This document shows positions 44,046 to 52,172 of a stretch of DNA of 64,000 nucleotides, piece by piece. The notes below the pieces were generated by a model. The model had not been told where the DNA came from and did no database searches. It was given only the letters and a program-made list of their open reading frames with translations. Source of the DNA: an uncultured Clostridia bacterium (lineage in GTDB: Bacteria; Bacillota; Clostridia; Christensenellales; Borkfalkiaceae). How positions within the stretch are numbered: position 1 is the stretch's first letter; every line of letters starts with the position of its first letter. Location of the stretch: the NCBI GenBank assembly GCA_947175485.1, contig CAMWMZ010000001.1, positions 1-64,000 of the forward strand, written 5' to 3'. Both the position numbers and the translations under genes were made by a program.

Positions 44046-44534
44046 ATGTCAAAGAAGAAAAAAATTATTATCATGTCCTCACTTGTATTTTTACTTGCGC
44101 TGACCGCCGTTTTAAACGTGCTTCTTGCCACAAACGTGATTGCTTCAGGCGATAATTCCGCTGTAACGACGTCGAATTATTTCACAACGTTCCGTTCTGA
44201 AAGAACAACGACGAGAAGTGAAGAACTCGTACAGCTTGACAGCGTAATTGCCCTTTATGAAGAGGGCAGCGAAAAGTATCAGGAAGCAGTTGACCTCAAA
44301 CTTAAAATAGTTGAAATGATGGAAAACGAACTTCTTCTTGAAACTCTTATTAAGTCACGCGGATTTACCGACGCGGTTGTATCGATTGGTATGGATTCCA
44401 ATAACGTGAACGTTTTCGTAAATTCAAGCGAGCTCGATTATAATACGGCGCTTTCTATATACACAATGCTTAAAGACGAAGTAGGCGTAGCCCCCGGCAG
44501 CATAATAATTTTGCCCGTTTATTCACAAGTTTAA
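44046..44534 (+). CDS. spoIIIAH: Stage III sporulation protein AH
   Basis: A 162-aa single-pass protein (helix about 7-33) with a C-terminal ring domain of the YscJ/FliF type (LLETLIKSRGFTDAVVSIGMDSNNVNVFV). In Bacillus it binds SpoIIQ from the forespore across the septal space. A good AAGGAGA ribosome site precedes the ATG. It is the last gene of the operon. Confidence 0.93.
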   Translation: MSKKKKIIIMSSLVFLLALTAVLNVLLATNVIASGDNSAVTTSNYFTTFRSERTTTRSEELVQLDSVIALYEEGSEKYQEAVDLKLKIVEMMENELLLETLIKSRGFTDAVVSIGMDSNNVNVFVNSSELDYNTALSIYTMLKDEVGVAPGSIIILPVYSQV

Positions 44535-44542
44535 CGAAATAT

Positions 44543-44571
44543 TTGCAAAATTTCCGAATATGTGTTATACT
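44543..44571 (+). promoter_or_regulatory. Promoter of the Asp23-nusB operon
   Basis: TTGCAA, 17 bases, TATACT, just after the spoIIIAH stop; short leader with AAGGAGA before ATG 44591. Confidence 0.7.
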
Positions 44572-44590
44572 ACCTTTAAGGAGATAGATT

Positions 44591-44926
44591 ATGGCACACA
44601 TAAGGCACGACCCTACGGCTACCCAAAAGGGTAAAATAACTTATAACTCGAATATAGTAAGCGGCATTGTTGCATTGGCTATATCCGAAGTCGAAGGGGT
44701 TTCGCTTTTAAATAATAAGAACAAGGGCGTTAAGCTTAATTTTGAAAAGCAGGGTATAGTCGCCGATATAAGCGTAAAGGTTGACAGTACGTGTAACGTT
44801 TCTTCACTGGCTTACAAAATTCAGCAGTCGATAAAACATAATGTGGAATCGATGACTAAATATCAGGTGGCAAAAGTTGACGTTCATATTCAAGACGTTA
44901 ACTTTCAAGACAATCCGGCAATATAA
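44591..44926 (+). CDS. yqhY: Asp23/Gls24 (DUF322) family protein
   Basis: A 111-aa cytoplasmic protein of the Asp23 family, with GKITYNSNIVSGIVALAISEVEGV and the alternating VADISVKVDSTCNV strand. In Bacillus YqhY lies between spoIIIAH and nusB, next to accBC, and affects lipid metabolism. Here accB/accC and efp are missing but the position is otherwise the same. It has its own promoter and is followed by a hairpin terminator or attenuator. Confidence 0.88.
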   Translation: MAHIRHDPTATQKGKITYNSNIVSGIVALAISEVEGVSLLNNKNKGVKLNFEKQGIVADISVKVDSTCNVSSLAYKIQQSIKHNVESMTKYQVAKVDVHIQDVNFQDNPAI

Positions 44927-44929
44927 TTA

Positions 44930-44962
44930 AAAATATTCCCTTATATTTTAAGGGAATATTTT
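44930..44962 (+). terminator. Hairpin between yqhY and nusB
   Basis: AAAATATTCCCTTA pairs perfectly with TAAGGGAATATTTT around TATT or so. The T-run is short, so it may be a partial terminator that lowers nusB-folD expression relative to yqhY. Confidence 0.65.
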
Positions 44963-44983
44963 GTATGTTAAACAGGTAATTTT

Positions 44984-45373
44984 ATGAGAACTAAAGCAAG
45001 AGAAGCAGTATTCCAGATCGTTTTCGCGTCGCAATTCGGCGGTGCGGATAACGGACTTAAATCAGTGCTCTATAAAAAGGAAAAACTTACGGACGACGAT
45101 ATTGCTTACGCCGATAACGTTTTATCGCTTATATGCGAACATAGGGAGGAGTTTACCGATATTATCGATAAGCGTTCAACCGCTTTCCCCGAATCGGGGT
45201 TATTTCCCGCGGATAAAAGCATTTTATTGGTTGCGCTTGCCGAAATGCTTTATATCGGCGATATTCCGCGGGCAGTATCGATTAACGAGGCGGCTAATAT
45301 AGCTTCAACTTATTCTTCTGAAAAGAGCGCTTCGTTTATAAGCGGTATACTTTCTGAGGTAAATAAAAATTAA
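44984..45373 (+). CDS. nusB: Transcription antitermination factor NusB
   Basis: A 129-aa all-helical protein. It has the N-terminal REAVFQIVFASQF motif (Arg-rich, binds boxA RNA with NusE/S10), LTDDDIAYADNVLSLI and the conserved LFPADKSILLVALAEMLY and VSINEAANIASTYSSEKSASFISGIL near the C-terminus. It acts in rRNA transcription antitermination. Its stop overlaps folD (TAATG). Confidence 0.93.
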   Translation: MRTKAREAVFQIVFASQFGGADNGLKSVLYKKEKLTDDDIAYADNVLSLICEHREEFTDIIDKRSTAFPESGLFPADKSILLVALAEMLYIGDIPRAVSINEAANIASTYSSEKSASFISGILSEVNKN

Positions 45374-46218
45374 TGTACACTTTGTTAGACGGAAAAGCCG
45401 TTTCCGCCAAATTGCGCGGACAAATTAAAATTAATGTAGATAAATATAAAAAAGCAACCGGTAACGATATAGGGCTTGCCGTAGTTATGGTCGGTGAAAA
45501 TCCGGCTTCGGCTATTTATGTTCGAAATAAAATTAAGGCGTGTGAAGAAGTAGGCATAAAATCTTATGCGTATTATCTAAAAGAAAATACAAGCCAGTCC
45601 GATGTGGAAAATTTGGTTTGCTGTCTTGCCGAAGATAAAAAAGTAAACGGAATACTTGTGCAGTTGCCTTTGCCGAAGCATTTAAACGAGGAAAAGATTT
45701 TAAGCTTAATTCCCGCGGTAAAAGATGTTGACGGATTTTCTTTGGAAAATACGGGAAAACTTTGTTTGGGTGTAAATTGTCTTGCCGCTTGTACTCCGCA
45801 TGGCGTGATGAAAATACTTGAAGAATACAAAATAGACGTAAAGGGTAAACGGGCTGTGGTAGTCGGTCGTTCAAATATCGTAGGCAAGCCGATGGCTATG
45901 TTGCTTTTGAATGCAGACGCTACCGTTACGGTATGTCACAGTAGAACGCAAAATCTTCAAGAAGAATGTAAAAACGCCGATATTTTAGTAGCGGCAATAG
46001 GAAAGCCTAAATTTATAAAAAGCCAAATGATAAAAGACGGCGCGATTGTTATCGACGTGGGAATGAACCGTGATGAAAACGGTAAATTATGCGGAGACGT
46101 GGACTTTGATAACATAAAAGATAAATGCTCTTATATTACTCCGGTCCCCGGCGGGGTCGGTCCTATGACTATAACAATGCTTATGTATAATACTTTGCAG
46201 TCGGCTGAAAGGGAATAA
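45373..46218 (+). CDS. folD: Bifunctional methylenetetrahydrofolate dehydrogenase/cyclohydrolase
   Basis: A 281-aa enzyme interconverting 5,10-methylene- and 10-formyl-THF. Seen: SAIYVRNKIKACEEVGI with the catalytic Tyr-xxx-Lys, VQLPLPKHL, KDVDGFS, CTPHGVMKIL, the NADP-loop GRSNIVGKPMAML and the C-terminal TPVPGGVGPMT. It supplies one-carbon units for purines and formyl-Met. It begins within the nusB stop and is followed after 2 bp by ispA; xseA and xseB, often placed here, are absent. Confidence 0.96.
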   Translation: MYTLLDGKAVSAKLRGQIKINVDKYKKATGNDIGLAVVMVGENPASAIYVRNKIKACEEVGIKSYAYYLKENTSQSDVENLVCCLAEDKKVNGILVQLPLPKHLNEEKILSLIPAVKDVDGFSLENTGKLCLGVNCLAACTPHGVMKILEEYKIDVKGKRAVVVGRSNIVGKPMAMLLLNADATVTVCHSRTQNLQEECKNADILVAAIGKPKFIKSQMIKDGAIVIDVGMNRDENGKLCGDVDFDNIKDKCSYITPVPGGVGPMTITMLMYNTLQSAERE

Positions 46219-46220
46219 CG

Positions 46221-47096
46221 TTGGAATTTAAAGAAAAGTACAATTTTTATCTCAAAGAATTTGAACGAATTTTGGAATGCTTTTGCAATGAAATTAATTG
46301 CAGACCGGAGATATTGGGTGACAGTCTTAAATATAGCTTGTTACTCGGGGGGAAACGTATACGTCCCGTATTAACCTTTGCGACAGCCGATTTGCTTGGG
46401 TTAGAAAGGCGCAAAGCGGTAAATTTTGCACTTGCGATAGAGTTAATTCATACCTATTCACTGATTCATGATGATTTGCCGGAAATGGATAACGACGATT
46501 TCAGACGCGGAAAACCTTCTAATCACAAGGTTTTTGGTGCGGGGAACGCTGTTTTGGCCGGTGACGGACTTTTAAATACGGCGTATTCGGTTTTGCTTAA
46601 AGAATGTAAAAACGGTGCCGAGTATATTTCGGCGGCGCAATTTATTTGCGATTGTGCAGGCATTTACGGAATGATTGCAGGGCAATCCGCCGATCTTTTG
46701 CATGAACACGAAACGAGTTTTAATGAAGCCACGTTGAACTTTATTTATGAAAATAAAACTGGTAAGCTTCTCATGTCTTCGGTTGTTGTTCCGTCTATAC
46801 TAAACGGCGGAAGATGCTATTCGGAATTAAAGACCTTTGGCAGGGACTTAGGCTTGTTGTTTCAGATTACCGATGATATTTTAGACGTTGAGGGGGAATT
46901 CCGTTCGCTCGGAAAGAGTATAGGAAAGGATGAAGCGGAAGGAAAATATACTTCCGTAAGTCTTTACGGGCTTGACGGTGCTAAGCTTCGCGCAGATGTC
47001 CTTGCACAAAGATGCAGGGCTGTTCTGGAGGGAATTGACGGCGACAGGGAATTTATGTTGCAGTTGGTTGATTACGTTCGTTCCCGAAAAAATTGA
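46221..47096 (+). CDS. ispA: Short-chain polyprenyl (farnesyl/geranylgeranyl) diphosphate synthase
   Basis: A 291-aa isoprenyl synthase that condenses IPP with allylic diphosphates. First Asp-rich motif HDDLPEMDNDDFRRGKP, second motif FQITDDILDVEG, and the GGKRIRP IPP-binding block. The start is TTG 46221, 2 bp after the folD stop, with AAAGGGA upstream; no ATG is available. Together with dxs just beyond the OLE RNA it feeds isoprenoid synthesis. Farnesyl as product is inferred from position. Confidence 0.92.
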   Translation: MEFKEKYNFYLKEFERILECFCNEINCRPEILGDSLKYSLLLGGKRIRPVLTFATADLLGLERRKAVNFALAIELIHTYSLIHDDLPEMDNDDFRRGKPSNHKVFGAGNAVLAGDGLLNTAYSVLLKECKNGAEYISAAQFICDCAGIYGMIAGQSADLLHEHETSFNEATLNFIYENKTGKLLMSSVVVPSILNGGRCYSELKTFGRDLGLLFQITDDILDVEGEFRSLGKSIGKDEAEGKYTSVSLYGLDGAKLRADVLAQRCRAVLEGIDGDREFMLQLVDYVRSRKN

Positions 47097-47102
47097 AAAG
47101 TA

Positions 47103-47131
47103 TTGACATTTTGACGCGTATATGTTATAAT
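47103..47131 (+). promoter_or_regulatory. Perfect-consensus promoter of the OLE RNA
   Basis: TTGACA, exactly 17 bases, TATAAT. It lies in the few bases after ispA, so the RNA and the downstream genes have a strong promoter of their own. Confidence 0.88.
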
Positions 47132-47137
47132 TTTAGC

Positions 47138-47734
47138 AAACTTGTATAGTGGTGCAGTATTCTAGTCAATTTCCACTGAAACGAAGACGGGGGTAAAATA
47201 CCGTTAAAGGGCATATCGATGAAGTTTCTGGTGTTTGCTTGCTTTGCCAAAAGTGGGTGAATGCTGGGAGTAAAGGTGTATGGGAGCTAGGTAACGGCAT
47301 ACCGCAGCCCTCCCCATTCACCGTGGAGGCGCGCAGCCTTAAACGGAGGCGCGTATAAACCTGCTATCAGGCGAAAGCTTGGTACAGAGTAGCCTGCCTT
47401 GAGTGAAAACAGCGGATAACGGAACACGGTTTATTTCGTTCGGCCGGACGAAAGCAACCTATTGCCGTTTGAAATTGATTTTTGCAAAAGAGGATTAGCT
47501 CATTGAAAATTGTCAAGGAAAGCTTCTAGACTGTCTTTATATTAGAGATTAAGGTGTGGACTAAGTGGTGATTCGGTTATGCTTTGCATTCGCGCCCTTA
47601 AAAGGAAACTGCTTCTTCGGCGACGGGAAGTGGGCGTTGAGGGAAATCCTACCGAACCTAAGCCGCAAAGTTTATTTAATATAAACCACTATATTTGTTT
47701 TTATTACGCACGAGAAGAAGTGCGTATTATTTTT
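47138..47734 (+). ncRNA. ole: OLE RNA (ornate, large, extremophilic RNA) candidate
   Basis: A 600-bp stretch between ispA and dxs has no credible gene but is dense in RNA structure. GGTGAATG (47256) pairs with CATTCACC (47315), extended by GGGAG/CTCCC. TTCGTTC-GGCC-GGACGAA is a hairpin. TTCGGT...ACCGAA and GCGCCC...GGGCGT close the 3' domain, and GGAGGCGCG is repeated. OLE RNAs are known to be about 600 nt, to sit between ispA and dxs in Firmicutes, and to be followed by the membrane protein OapA. Size (promoter to hairpin, about 597 nt), place and neighbour all match. I identify it from context and structure, not from a covariance search. OLE/OapA complexes gather at the membrane and affect stress and magnesium-related responses. 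Confidence 0.85.
47703..47734 (+). terminator. Terminator-like hairpin at the OLE 3' end, just before oapA
   Basis: TACGCAC pairs with GTGCGTA around an 8-base purine loop, followed by TTATTTTT. It ends 5 bases before the oapA ATG, so it would both define the RNA's 3' end and limit read-through or translation of oapA. Confidence 0.6.
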
Positions 47735-47739
47735 AAATT

Positions 47740-48360
47740 ATGGATACTGATACACAAAGATTGCAAACAAAAAAAGAAAACAAGGAAGAGCCGCCAAGTC
47801 GCGGCGTAAAAAAGAAAAAACACAAAAAAAAGCATAAGTACGCTTGGTTAACGTGGGGAATTACTGTATTCTTCATATCGTTTGCCTTGACCGTGCTTTT
47901 TAGTTTTTTAACGGAAATTGCGGTAAAAGACAGCGCGGCGTTCGTTTGCGTTATGGTTTTATTCGTATTGCTGATATTAAATATCGGTTGTGATTTGCTT
48001 GCGAACGCGATTATGTCGTGCAGTCCCGAAGCGTATCACGCAATGGCTTCCAAGAAAATCAAGGGGGCAAAGCGTGCAGTGGTTTTTTGCCGTAATGCAA
48101 GTAAGCTTTCAAGCATTTTTGCAGACGTAATAGGAGATATTTGCGGAATTGTAAGCGGTGCCGCAGGTGCGGCGCTTGCCGTTCATCTTGCTTTTAACGG
48201 CACAACGGGACAGCTTATCGCTTCTATAGGAGTAAGTGCGGTAATAGGCGCGTTAACTGTAGGAGGCAAGGCGCTTTTTAAGCACTTTGCCGTGACTTTC
48301 AATAAACAGATAGTATTCGGCTTTGCCAGATTTACTACCTTCTTTATAAAGGAAAGGTAA
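47740..48360 (+). CDS. oapA: OLE-associated protein A (OapA) homologue
   Basis: A 206-aa membrane protein. The N-terminal 35 residues are extremely basic (KKKKHKKKHK), suitable for RNA contact. Four hydrophobic segments follow (TWGITVFFISFALTVLFSF; AAFVCVMVLFVLLILNIGC; IVSGAAGAALAVHLAF; LIASIGVSAVIGALTVGG) with short positively charged loops. OapA homologues, some annotated as magnesium/cobalt transporter-like, are known to bind OLE RNA as dimers and hold it at the membrane. The assignment rests on position directly after the RNA and before dxs, size and topology. The ATG has no ribosome site and sits next to a hairpin. dxs starts at the very next base after its stop. Confidence 0.82.
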   Translation: MDTDTQRLQTKKENKEEPPSRGVKKKKHKKKHKYAWLTWGITVFFISFALTVLFSFLTEIAVKDSAAFVCVMVLFVLLILNIGCDLLANAIMSCSPEAYHAMASKKIKGAKRAVVFCRNASKLSSIFADVIGDICGIVSGAAGAALAVHLAFNGTTGQLIASIGVSAVIGALTVGGKALFKHFAVTFNKQIVFGFARFTTFFIKER

Positions 48361-50091
48361 ATGCTTGAAAATATAACGGGTGCGCAGCTCAAAAAAATGA
48401 CTTTGAAAGAGCTTTTGGCTCTTTGCGAGGAAGCGAGAGAAATTATTACACGAACCGTTTTAAAAAACGGCGGACATTTGTCTTCCAACCTCGGAACGGT
48501 CGAGCTTTCTGTTGCGCTTAATTATGTATTTGATTTTCCTAAGGATAAGCTTGTTTTTGATGTCGGGCATCAGTGCTATACTCATAAACTGCTTACGGGA
48601 AGATATTTCGAATTCGATACCATTAGGCAGAAAGGCGGAATATCAGGCTTTCCAAAGAGAGCGGAGAGCGAATATGATTGCTATAATGTTGGGCACGCGG
48701 GGACTTCGGTTTCCGCGGCTTTAGGTATTGCAAAAGCAAGAGATATTAACGGCGAAAATTTCAACGTTATTGCATTAATCGGCGACGGTTCGTTTAATAA
48801 CGGGCTGATTTATGAGGCTTTTAACAGCTTAAGACTTCTTAATACTAATATTTTACTTATTTTAAATGATAACGGAATGTCTATTGCTCCGACGGTTGGC
48901 AGCATGCACGAGTATCTGGAAATCTTAAGCGAGGATATTACACAAAAACATAAAAAAGACCGTCATGCAAAAATTTTTGAAAGATTCGGTTTCGAATATG
49001 ACGGCGTTTACGACGGTAACGACCTTGAAAAAATGATTTCAAAACTTGAGGAAATCAAGGAAAAACTTAAAACGCAATCTGTTATTTTGCATGTTTTGAC
49101 AAAAAAAGGTAAGGGATATTCGTTTTGTGAAGAAAATCCCGAGGTTACACACGGCATAACCAATTCTACGGAAAAGGTTGATGAATATTCTGAAATTTTA
49201 GGTAAAACGTTAACCCGCCTTGCTGAAAAGGATAAAAGAATAGTTGCCGTTACTGCGGCGATGACGTCGAGTCTTGGGCTTTCGGAATTTTTTGAAAAAT
49301 ATCCTGACCGTTCGGTTGACGTTGGTATATGCGAAGAACACGCTGCGATTTTATGTGCATCGATGGCGACGGAAGGATTAAAGCCCTATTACGCGGTTTA
49401 TTCTACTTTTTTGCAAAGATCGTTTGACGAAATAATAATAGATATTTGCAGCCAGAATTTACCTGTGACGCTTTGCATTGACCGTGCCGGGATTTCCGGT
49501 TCTGACGGCGAAACGCATCAGGGCGTTTTTGATTTGTCTTTTTTGAGTTTTATACCAAATTTGACTATTGCCGTACCGAAAGATATAAGCGAATTTGAAA
49601 AAATGCTTGAATTCAGTGCTGAATTTAACGCCCCCTTAGCGATAAGGTATCCGCGCTCGGGTAATAAGATTTTTAATAAAAGAGACGAAATATTATGCGG
49701 TCAATGGGAGAAATTAACCGAGGGTGACGGAAAGTATGCTTTAATCGCTTGCGGTGAAAGGGCGATAAACTGTGCTTTAAATGCAGAAAGTTTATTGCGT
49801 GAAAAAGGAGTGCGTCTTTCGGTTATCAACGCTTGTTTTGTGAAGCCAATGGATACGGAAACGCTTGATAGCTTAAAGGAAAAATTTATTTTAACCGTTG
49901 AAGATAATATGCTTATCGGCGGTTTAGGTTCTTTAATAAACACTTATTTTTCGGCGGAAAATAAAATAATTAAGAATTTCGCATATGCGGATGACTTTAT
50001 TCCGCAAGGCGGGGTATCCGAGCTTATGGAAGAATTAGGATTAAGCGCGGAGAAAATCGTTGATTATATTTTAACAAATGAGAATAGATAA
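48361..50091 (+). CDS. dxs: 1-deoxy-D-xylulose-5-phosphate synthase (short form)
   Basis: A 576-aa thiamin-diphosphate enzyme starting the MEP isoprenoid pathway (pyruvate + glyceraldehyde 3-phosphate). Seen: GHLSSNLGTVEL, the DVGHQCYTHKLLTG active-site His, GHAGTSVSAALG, ThDP motif GDGSFNNG...LNDNGMSI and catalytic Glu in GICEEHAA, then DRAGISGSDGETHQG and RYPRSG. It is about 45 aa shorter than common Dxs, mainly between the ThDP motif and the second domain, and reads GDGSFNNG where GDGAMTGG-like is common. AAAGG precedes the ATG. It overlaps tlyA by 14 bp. Confidence 0.93.
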   Translation: MLENITGAQLKKMTLKELLALCEEAREIITRTVLKNGGHLSSNLGTVELSVALNYVFDFPKDKLVFDVGHQCYTHKLLTGRYFEFDTIRQKGGISGFPKRAESEYDCYNVGHAGTSVSAALGIAKARDINGENFNVIALIGDGSFNNGLIYEAFNSLRLLNTNILLILNDNGMSIAPTVGSMHEYLEILSEDITQKHKKDRHAKIFERFGFEYDGVYDGNDLEKMISKLEEIKEKLKTQSVILHVLTKKGKGYSFCEENPEVTHGITNSTEKVDEYSEILGKTLTRLAEKDKRIVAVTAAMTSSLGLSEFFEKYPDRSVDVGICEEHAAILCASMATEGLKPYYAVYSTFLQRSFDEIIIDICSQNLPVTLCIDRAGISGSDGETHQGVFDLSFLSFIPNLTIAVPKDISEFEKMLEFSAEFNAPLAIRYPRSGNKIFNKRDEILCGQWEKLTEGDGKYALIACGERAINCALNAESLLREKGVRLSVINACFVKPMDTETLDSLKEKFILTVEDNMLIGGLGSLINTYFSAENKIIKNFAYADDFIPQGGVSELMEELGLSAEKIVDYILTNENR

Positions 50092-50833
50092 GTATTTGGC
50101 GGATAGCTTTGGCTCGCGCACCAAAGCCGCGGCAGCCGTCGAAAAAGGGCTTGTAACCGTTAACGGTAAGATTGTGTCCGCGGCTTACGAGGTGAAGGAT
50201 TGCGACGAAATCAAAATAGAAAAGGCAGAGCAGTCGTTTGTTTCTGCGGGCGGGTTTAAGCTTCAGAAAGCATTGAAAGACTTTGATTTTTGCGTGTCGG
50301 ATAAAATTTTTGCCGATATAGGTGCCAGTACCGGCGGGTTTACTGATTGTCTGCTGCAGAACGGCGCAAAAAAGGTTTATTGTATTGACGTCGGCGAAAG
50401 CCAGTTGGATAAAAGTTTATTTAGTAAAAATATCATTGTAATAGATAATTTTAACGCAAGAAATCTCACTGCTGATTTATTTTCGGAAAAGCTTGACGGC
50501 GTTGTGGTTGATGTTAGTTTTATATCTTTGACTTACATTTTGGGCGCTGTTGCGGAAGTGCTTGAAAACGGTAAACACGTTATTGCGCTTATAAAACCTC
50601 AGTTTGAGTGCGAAAACAGGTCGGTTGGTAAAAATGGGATAGTGAAAGATAAAAAGACGCATGAAAAAATTATTAAAAAGATTTATGATTTTGCGGTTTC
50701 GGTAGGACTTGCGCCTTGCGGTATAACTAATGCGCCCATAATCAAAGGTAAAAATATTGAATATGTTGCTTTATTTGAAAAGGGAGCAACCCCTATAAAT
50801 TTGCAATATTTATTAAAAAACGTCGTTTTATAA
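50078..50833 (+). CDS. tlyA: TlyA-family rRNA methyltransferase
   Basis: A 251-aa protein with an N-terminal S4 RNA-binding domain (RIDKYLADSFGSRTKAAAAVEKGLV split over about 1-60) and an FtsJ/RrmJ-like methyltransferase domain (ADIGASTGGFTDCLL as SAM motif; VVDVSFISLTYIL; ALIKPQFE). TlyA proteins methylate 2'-O positions in 16S/23S rRNA and affect capreomycin sensitivity; in Firmicutes the role is less clear. Coupled to dxs; its stop lies inside the following terminator. Confidence 0.92.
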   Translation: MRIDKYLADSFGSRTKAAAAVEKGLVTVNGKIVSAAYEVKDCDEIKIEKAEQSFVSAGGFKLQKALKDFDFCVSDKIFADIGASTGGFTDCLLQNGAKKVYCIDVGESQLDKSLFSKNIIVIDNFNARNLTADLFSEKLDGVVVDVSFISLTYILGAVAEVLENGKHVIALIKPQFECENRSVGKNGIVKDKKTHEKIIKKIYDFAVSVGLAPCGITNAPIIKGKNIEYVALFEKGATPINLQYLLKNVVL

Positions 50834-50845
50834 CGACGTTTTTTG
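50817..50845 (+). terminator. Terminator overlapping the tlyA stop codon
   Basis: AAAACGTCGTT pairs with AACGACGTTTT around TTAT, followed by T's. It separates the isoprenoid operon from nadK. Confidence 0.85.
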
Positions 50846-50875
50846 TATATTAATAAAAAATATTCATAAAAATCC

Positions 50876-50904
50876 TTGCATTTTTGAATAAATGCGGTTA
50901 TAAT
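50876..50904 (+). promoter_or_regulatory. nadK promoter giving a leaderless mRNA
   Basis: TTGCAT, 17 bases, TATAAT. The -10 ends 9 bases before ATG 50914, so the start point is about 3 bases upstream of the codon. The ORF track's start (50884) falls inside the spacer. Confidence 0.7.
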
Positions 50905-50913
50905 ACATTTAAT

Positions 50914-51717
50914 ATGAATGTGGGGATATATTTAAATAAAAGATATTTCTCTGACGAAAAGATATATACCGAAACAATCAGCCGAGTTTTTGGAGGGCTT
51001 TGCAAAACGGTCAACGGCTTTAAAGATCTTAACGGGCTTGACGTTTTGTTTGTATTGGGCGGTGACGGTACGATACTTTCTGTCGCCTCAGAATGTGCGA
51101 AACGCGGAGTTAAAATTATCGGTATAAATTACGGACATATGGGTTTTTTGTCGGAATTTGAACCGGACAAGCTTGATGACGCCGTGAGATTGGTTAAAGG
51201 CGGAGAATTTATTACGCAGAGCCGAAGTATGCTCGATATTGTTTGCGGAGATAAAAAATATCTTGCCTTGAACGACGTTGTAATTCAACGTAACACCAGC
51301 GGAACGGATTTTACAAATACGGTAAGTGTTCACGCGGAAATAGACGGTACAACTGTTGATAATTTTTCTTCGGACGGAATAATCGTTTCAACGCCTACGG
51401 GATCGACGGCATATTCGCTGGCTGCGGGCGGTTCTGTTTTAACACCGGATATTTCGGCTTTTATTCTGACGCCGATTTGCGCTCATTCGCTTCATTCCCG
51501 TCCGGTTGTTTTTAGCGATGATTCGGTTTTGAAAATATCTCCGGTAAATGCGGTTTCTCCGCTTGCGCTTATCGTTGACGGTAAAGCGGTAGGGAAAGTG
51601 CAGATTGGGGATGAAGTTATCATAACAAAGTCTGAACATACTGTTGATTTTATTACGAAAGACGATAAGAATTTTTTCAGTAAATTATTAATTAAGTTAA
51701 ATATTTGGAGCAAATAA
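50914..51717 (+). CDS. nadK: NAD kinase
   Basis: A 267-aa enzyme phosphorylating NAD to NADP. Seen: LGGDGTILS (ATP-binding GGDGT), NYGHMGFLSEF, NDVVIQRNTSG and STPTGSTAYSLAAGG, plus the C-terminal SRPVVFSDDSVL and LIVDGK. I choose ATG 50914 (MNVGIYLNK), which matches the family and the promoter. It begins the nadK-argR-recN operon. Confidence 0.95.
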   Translation: MNVGIYLNKRYFSDEKIYTETISRVFGGLCKTVNGFKDLNGLDVLFVLGGDGTILSVASECAKRGVKIIGINYGHMGFLSEFEPDKLDDAVRLVKGGEFITQSRSMLDIVCGDKKYLALNDVVIQRNTSGTDFTNTVSVHAEIDGTTVDNFSSDGIIVSTPTGSTAYSLAAGGSVLTPDISAFILTPICAHSLHSRPVVFSDDSVLKISPVNAVSPLALIVDGKAVGKVQIGDEVIITKSEHTVDFITKDDKNFFSKLLIKLNIWSK

Positions 51718-51719
51718 AA

Positions 51720-52172
51720 ATGCAAAGATCATTGAGACAACAAAAAATTCTTGAAATTATCGCAACTAAAGAAATCGATACGCAGGAAGAGCTTTGCGAA
51801 GAACTCAATAAAGCTAATTTTAACGTAACGCAGGCTACTATTTCGCGTGACGTTAAAGATTTGAAGCTTTATAAGGTTGCCGGTACTTCAAAAAAATATA
51901 AATATGCAAGTTTTGACAGCTACGTGGATAGTGTTACGAACAGAATGACAAACCTTTTTAAAGGTTGTGTTTTGGGTATACGTGCGGCAAACAATCTTAT
52001 TTTGGTTAAAACTATGCGCGGCAACGGATCTACGGTCGGTGTTTTCGTGGATTCGCTTAATATTGAGGATATAATAGGAAGCGTTGCGGGCGACGATACG
52101 CTTTTAATAGTTGTTGACAGTAACGATCACACTCAGACTGTTGTTGACATTCTTAAAGAATATTTGAGCTGA
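51720..52172 (+). CDS. argR: Arginine repressor ArgR/AhrC
   Basis: A 150-aa regulator. The N-terminal winged helix (RQQKILEIIATKEIDTQEEL, with TQATISRDVKDL as recognition helix) binds ARG boxes. The C-terminal hexamerisation and arginine-binding domain has GNGSTVGVFVDSL and the conserved GSVAGDDTLLIV. ATG 51720 has GGAG upstream; the TTG at 51705 is rejected. It lies 2 bp after nadK and overlaps recN as TGATG. Confidence 0.93.
   Translation: MQRSLRQQKILEIIATKEIDTQEELCEELNKANFNVTQATISRDVKDLKLYKVAGTSKKYKYASFDSYVDSVTNRMTNLFKGCVLGIRAANNLILVKTMRGNGSTVGVFVDSLNIEDIIGSVAGDDTLLIVVDSNDHTQTVVDILKEYLS

Noticed and set aside
47138-47734. tmRNA, group I/II intron or a riboswitch in the ispA-dxs gap
   Set aside because: No tRNA-like ends or tag frame, no group II domain V or intron protein, and no known riboswitch core; size, position and OapA neighbour fit OLE.
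47579-47809. 76-aa ORF overlapping the OLE RNA 3' end
   Set aside because: Low-complexity basic peptide, overlaps structured RNA and the start of oapA in another frame; no ribosome site.
50884-50913. Upstream start of nadK in the ORF track
   Set aside because: It lies within the spacer of the nadK promoter, so it would not be transcribed.
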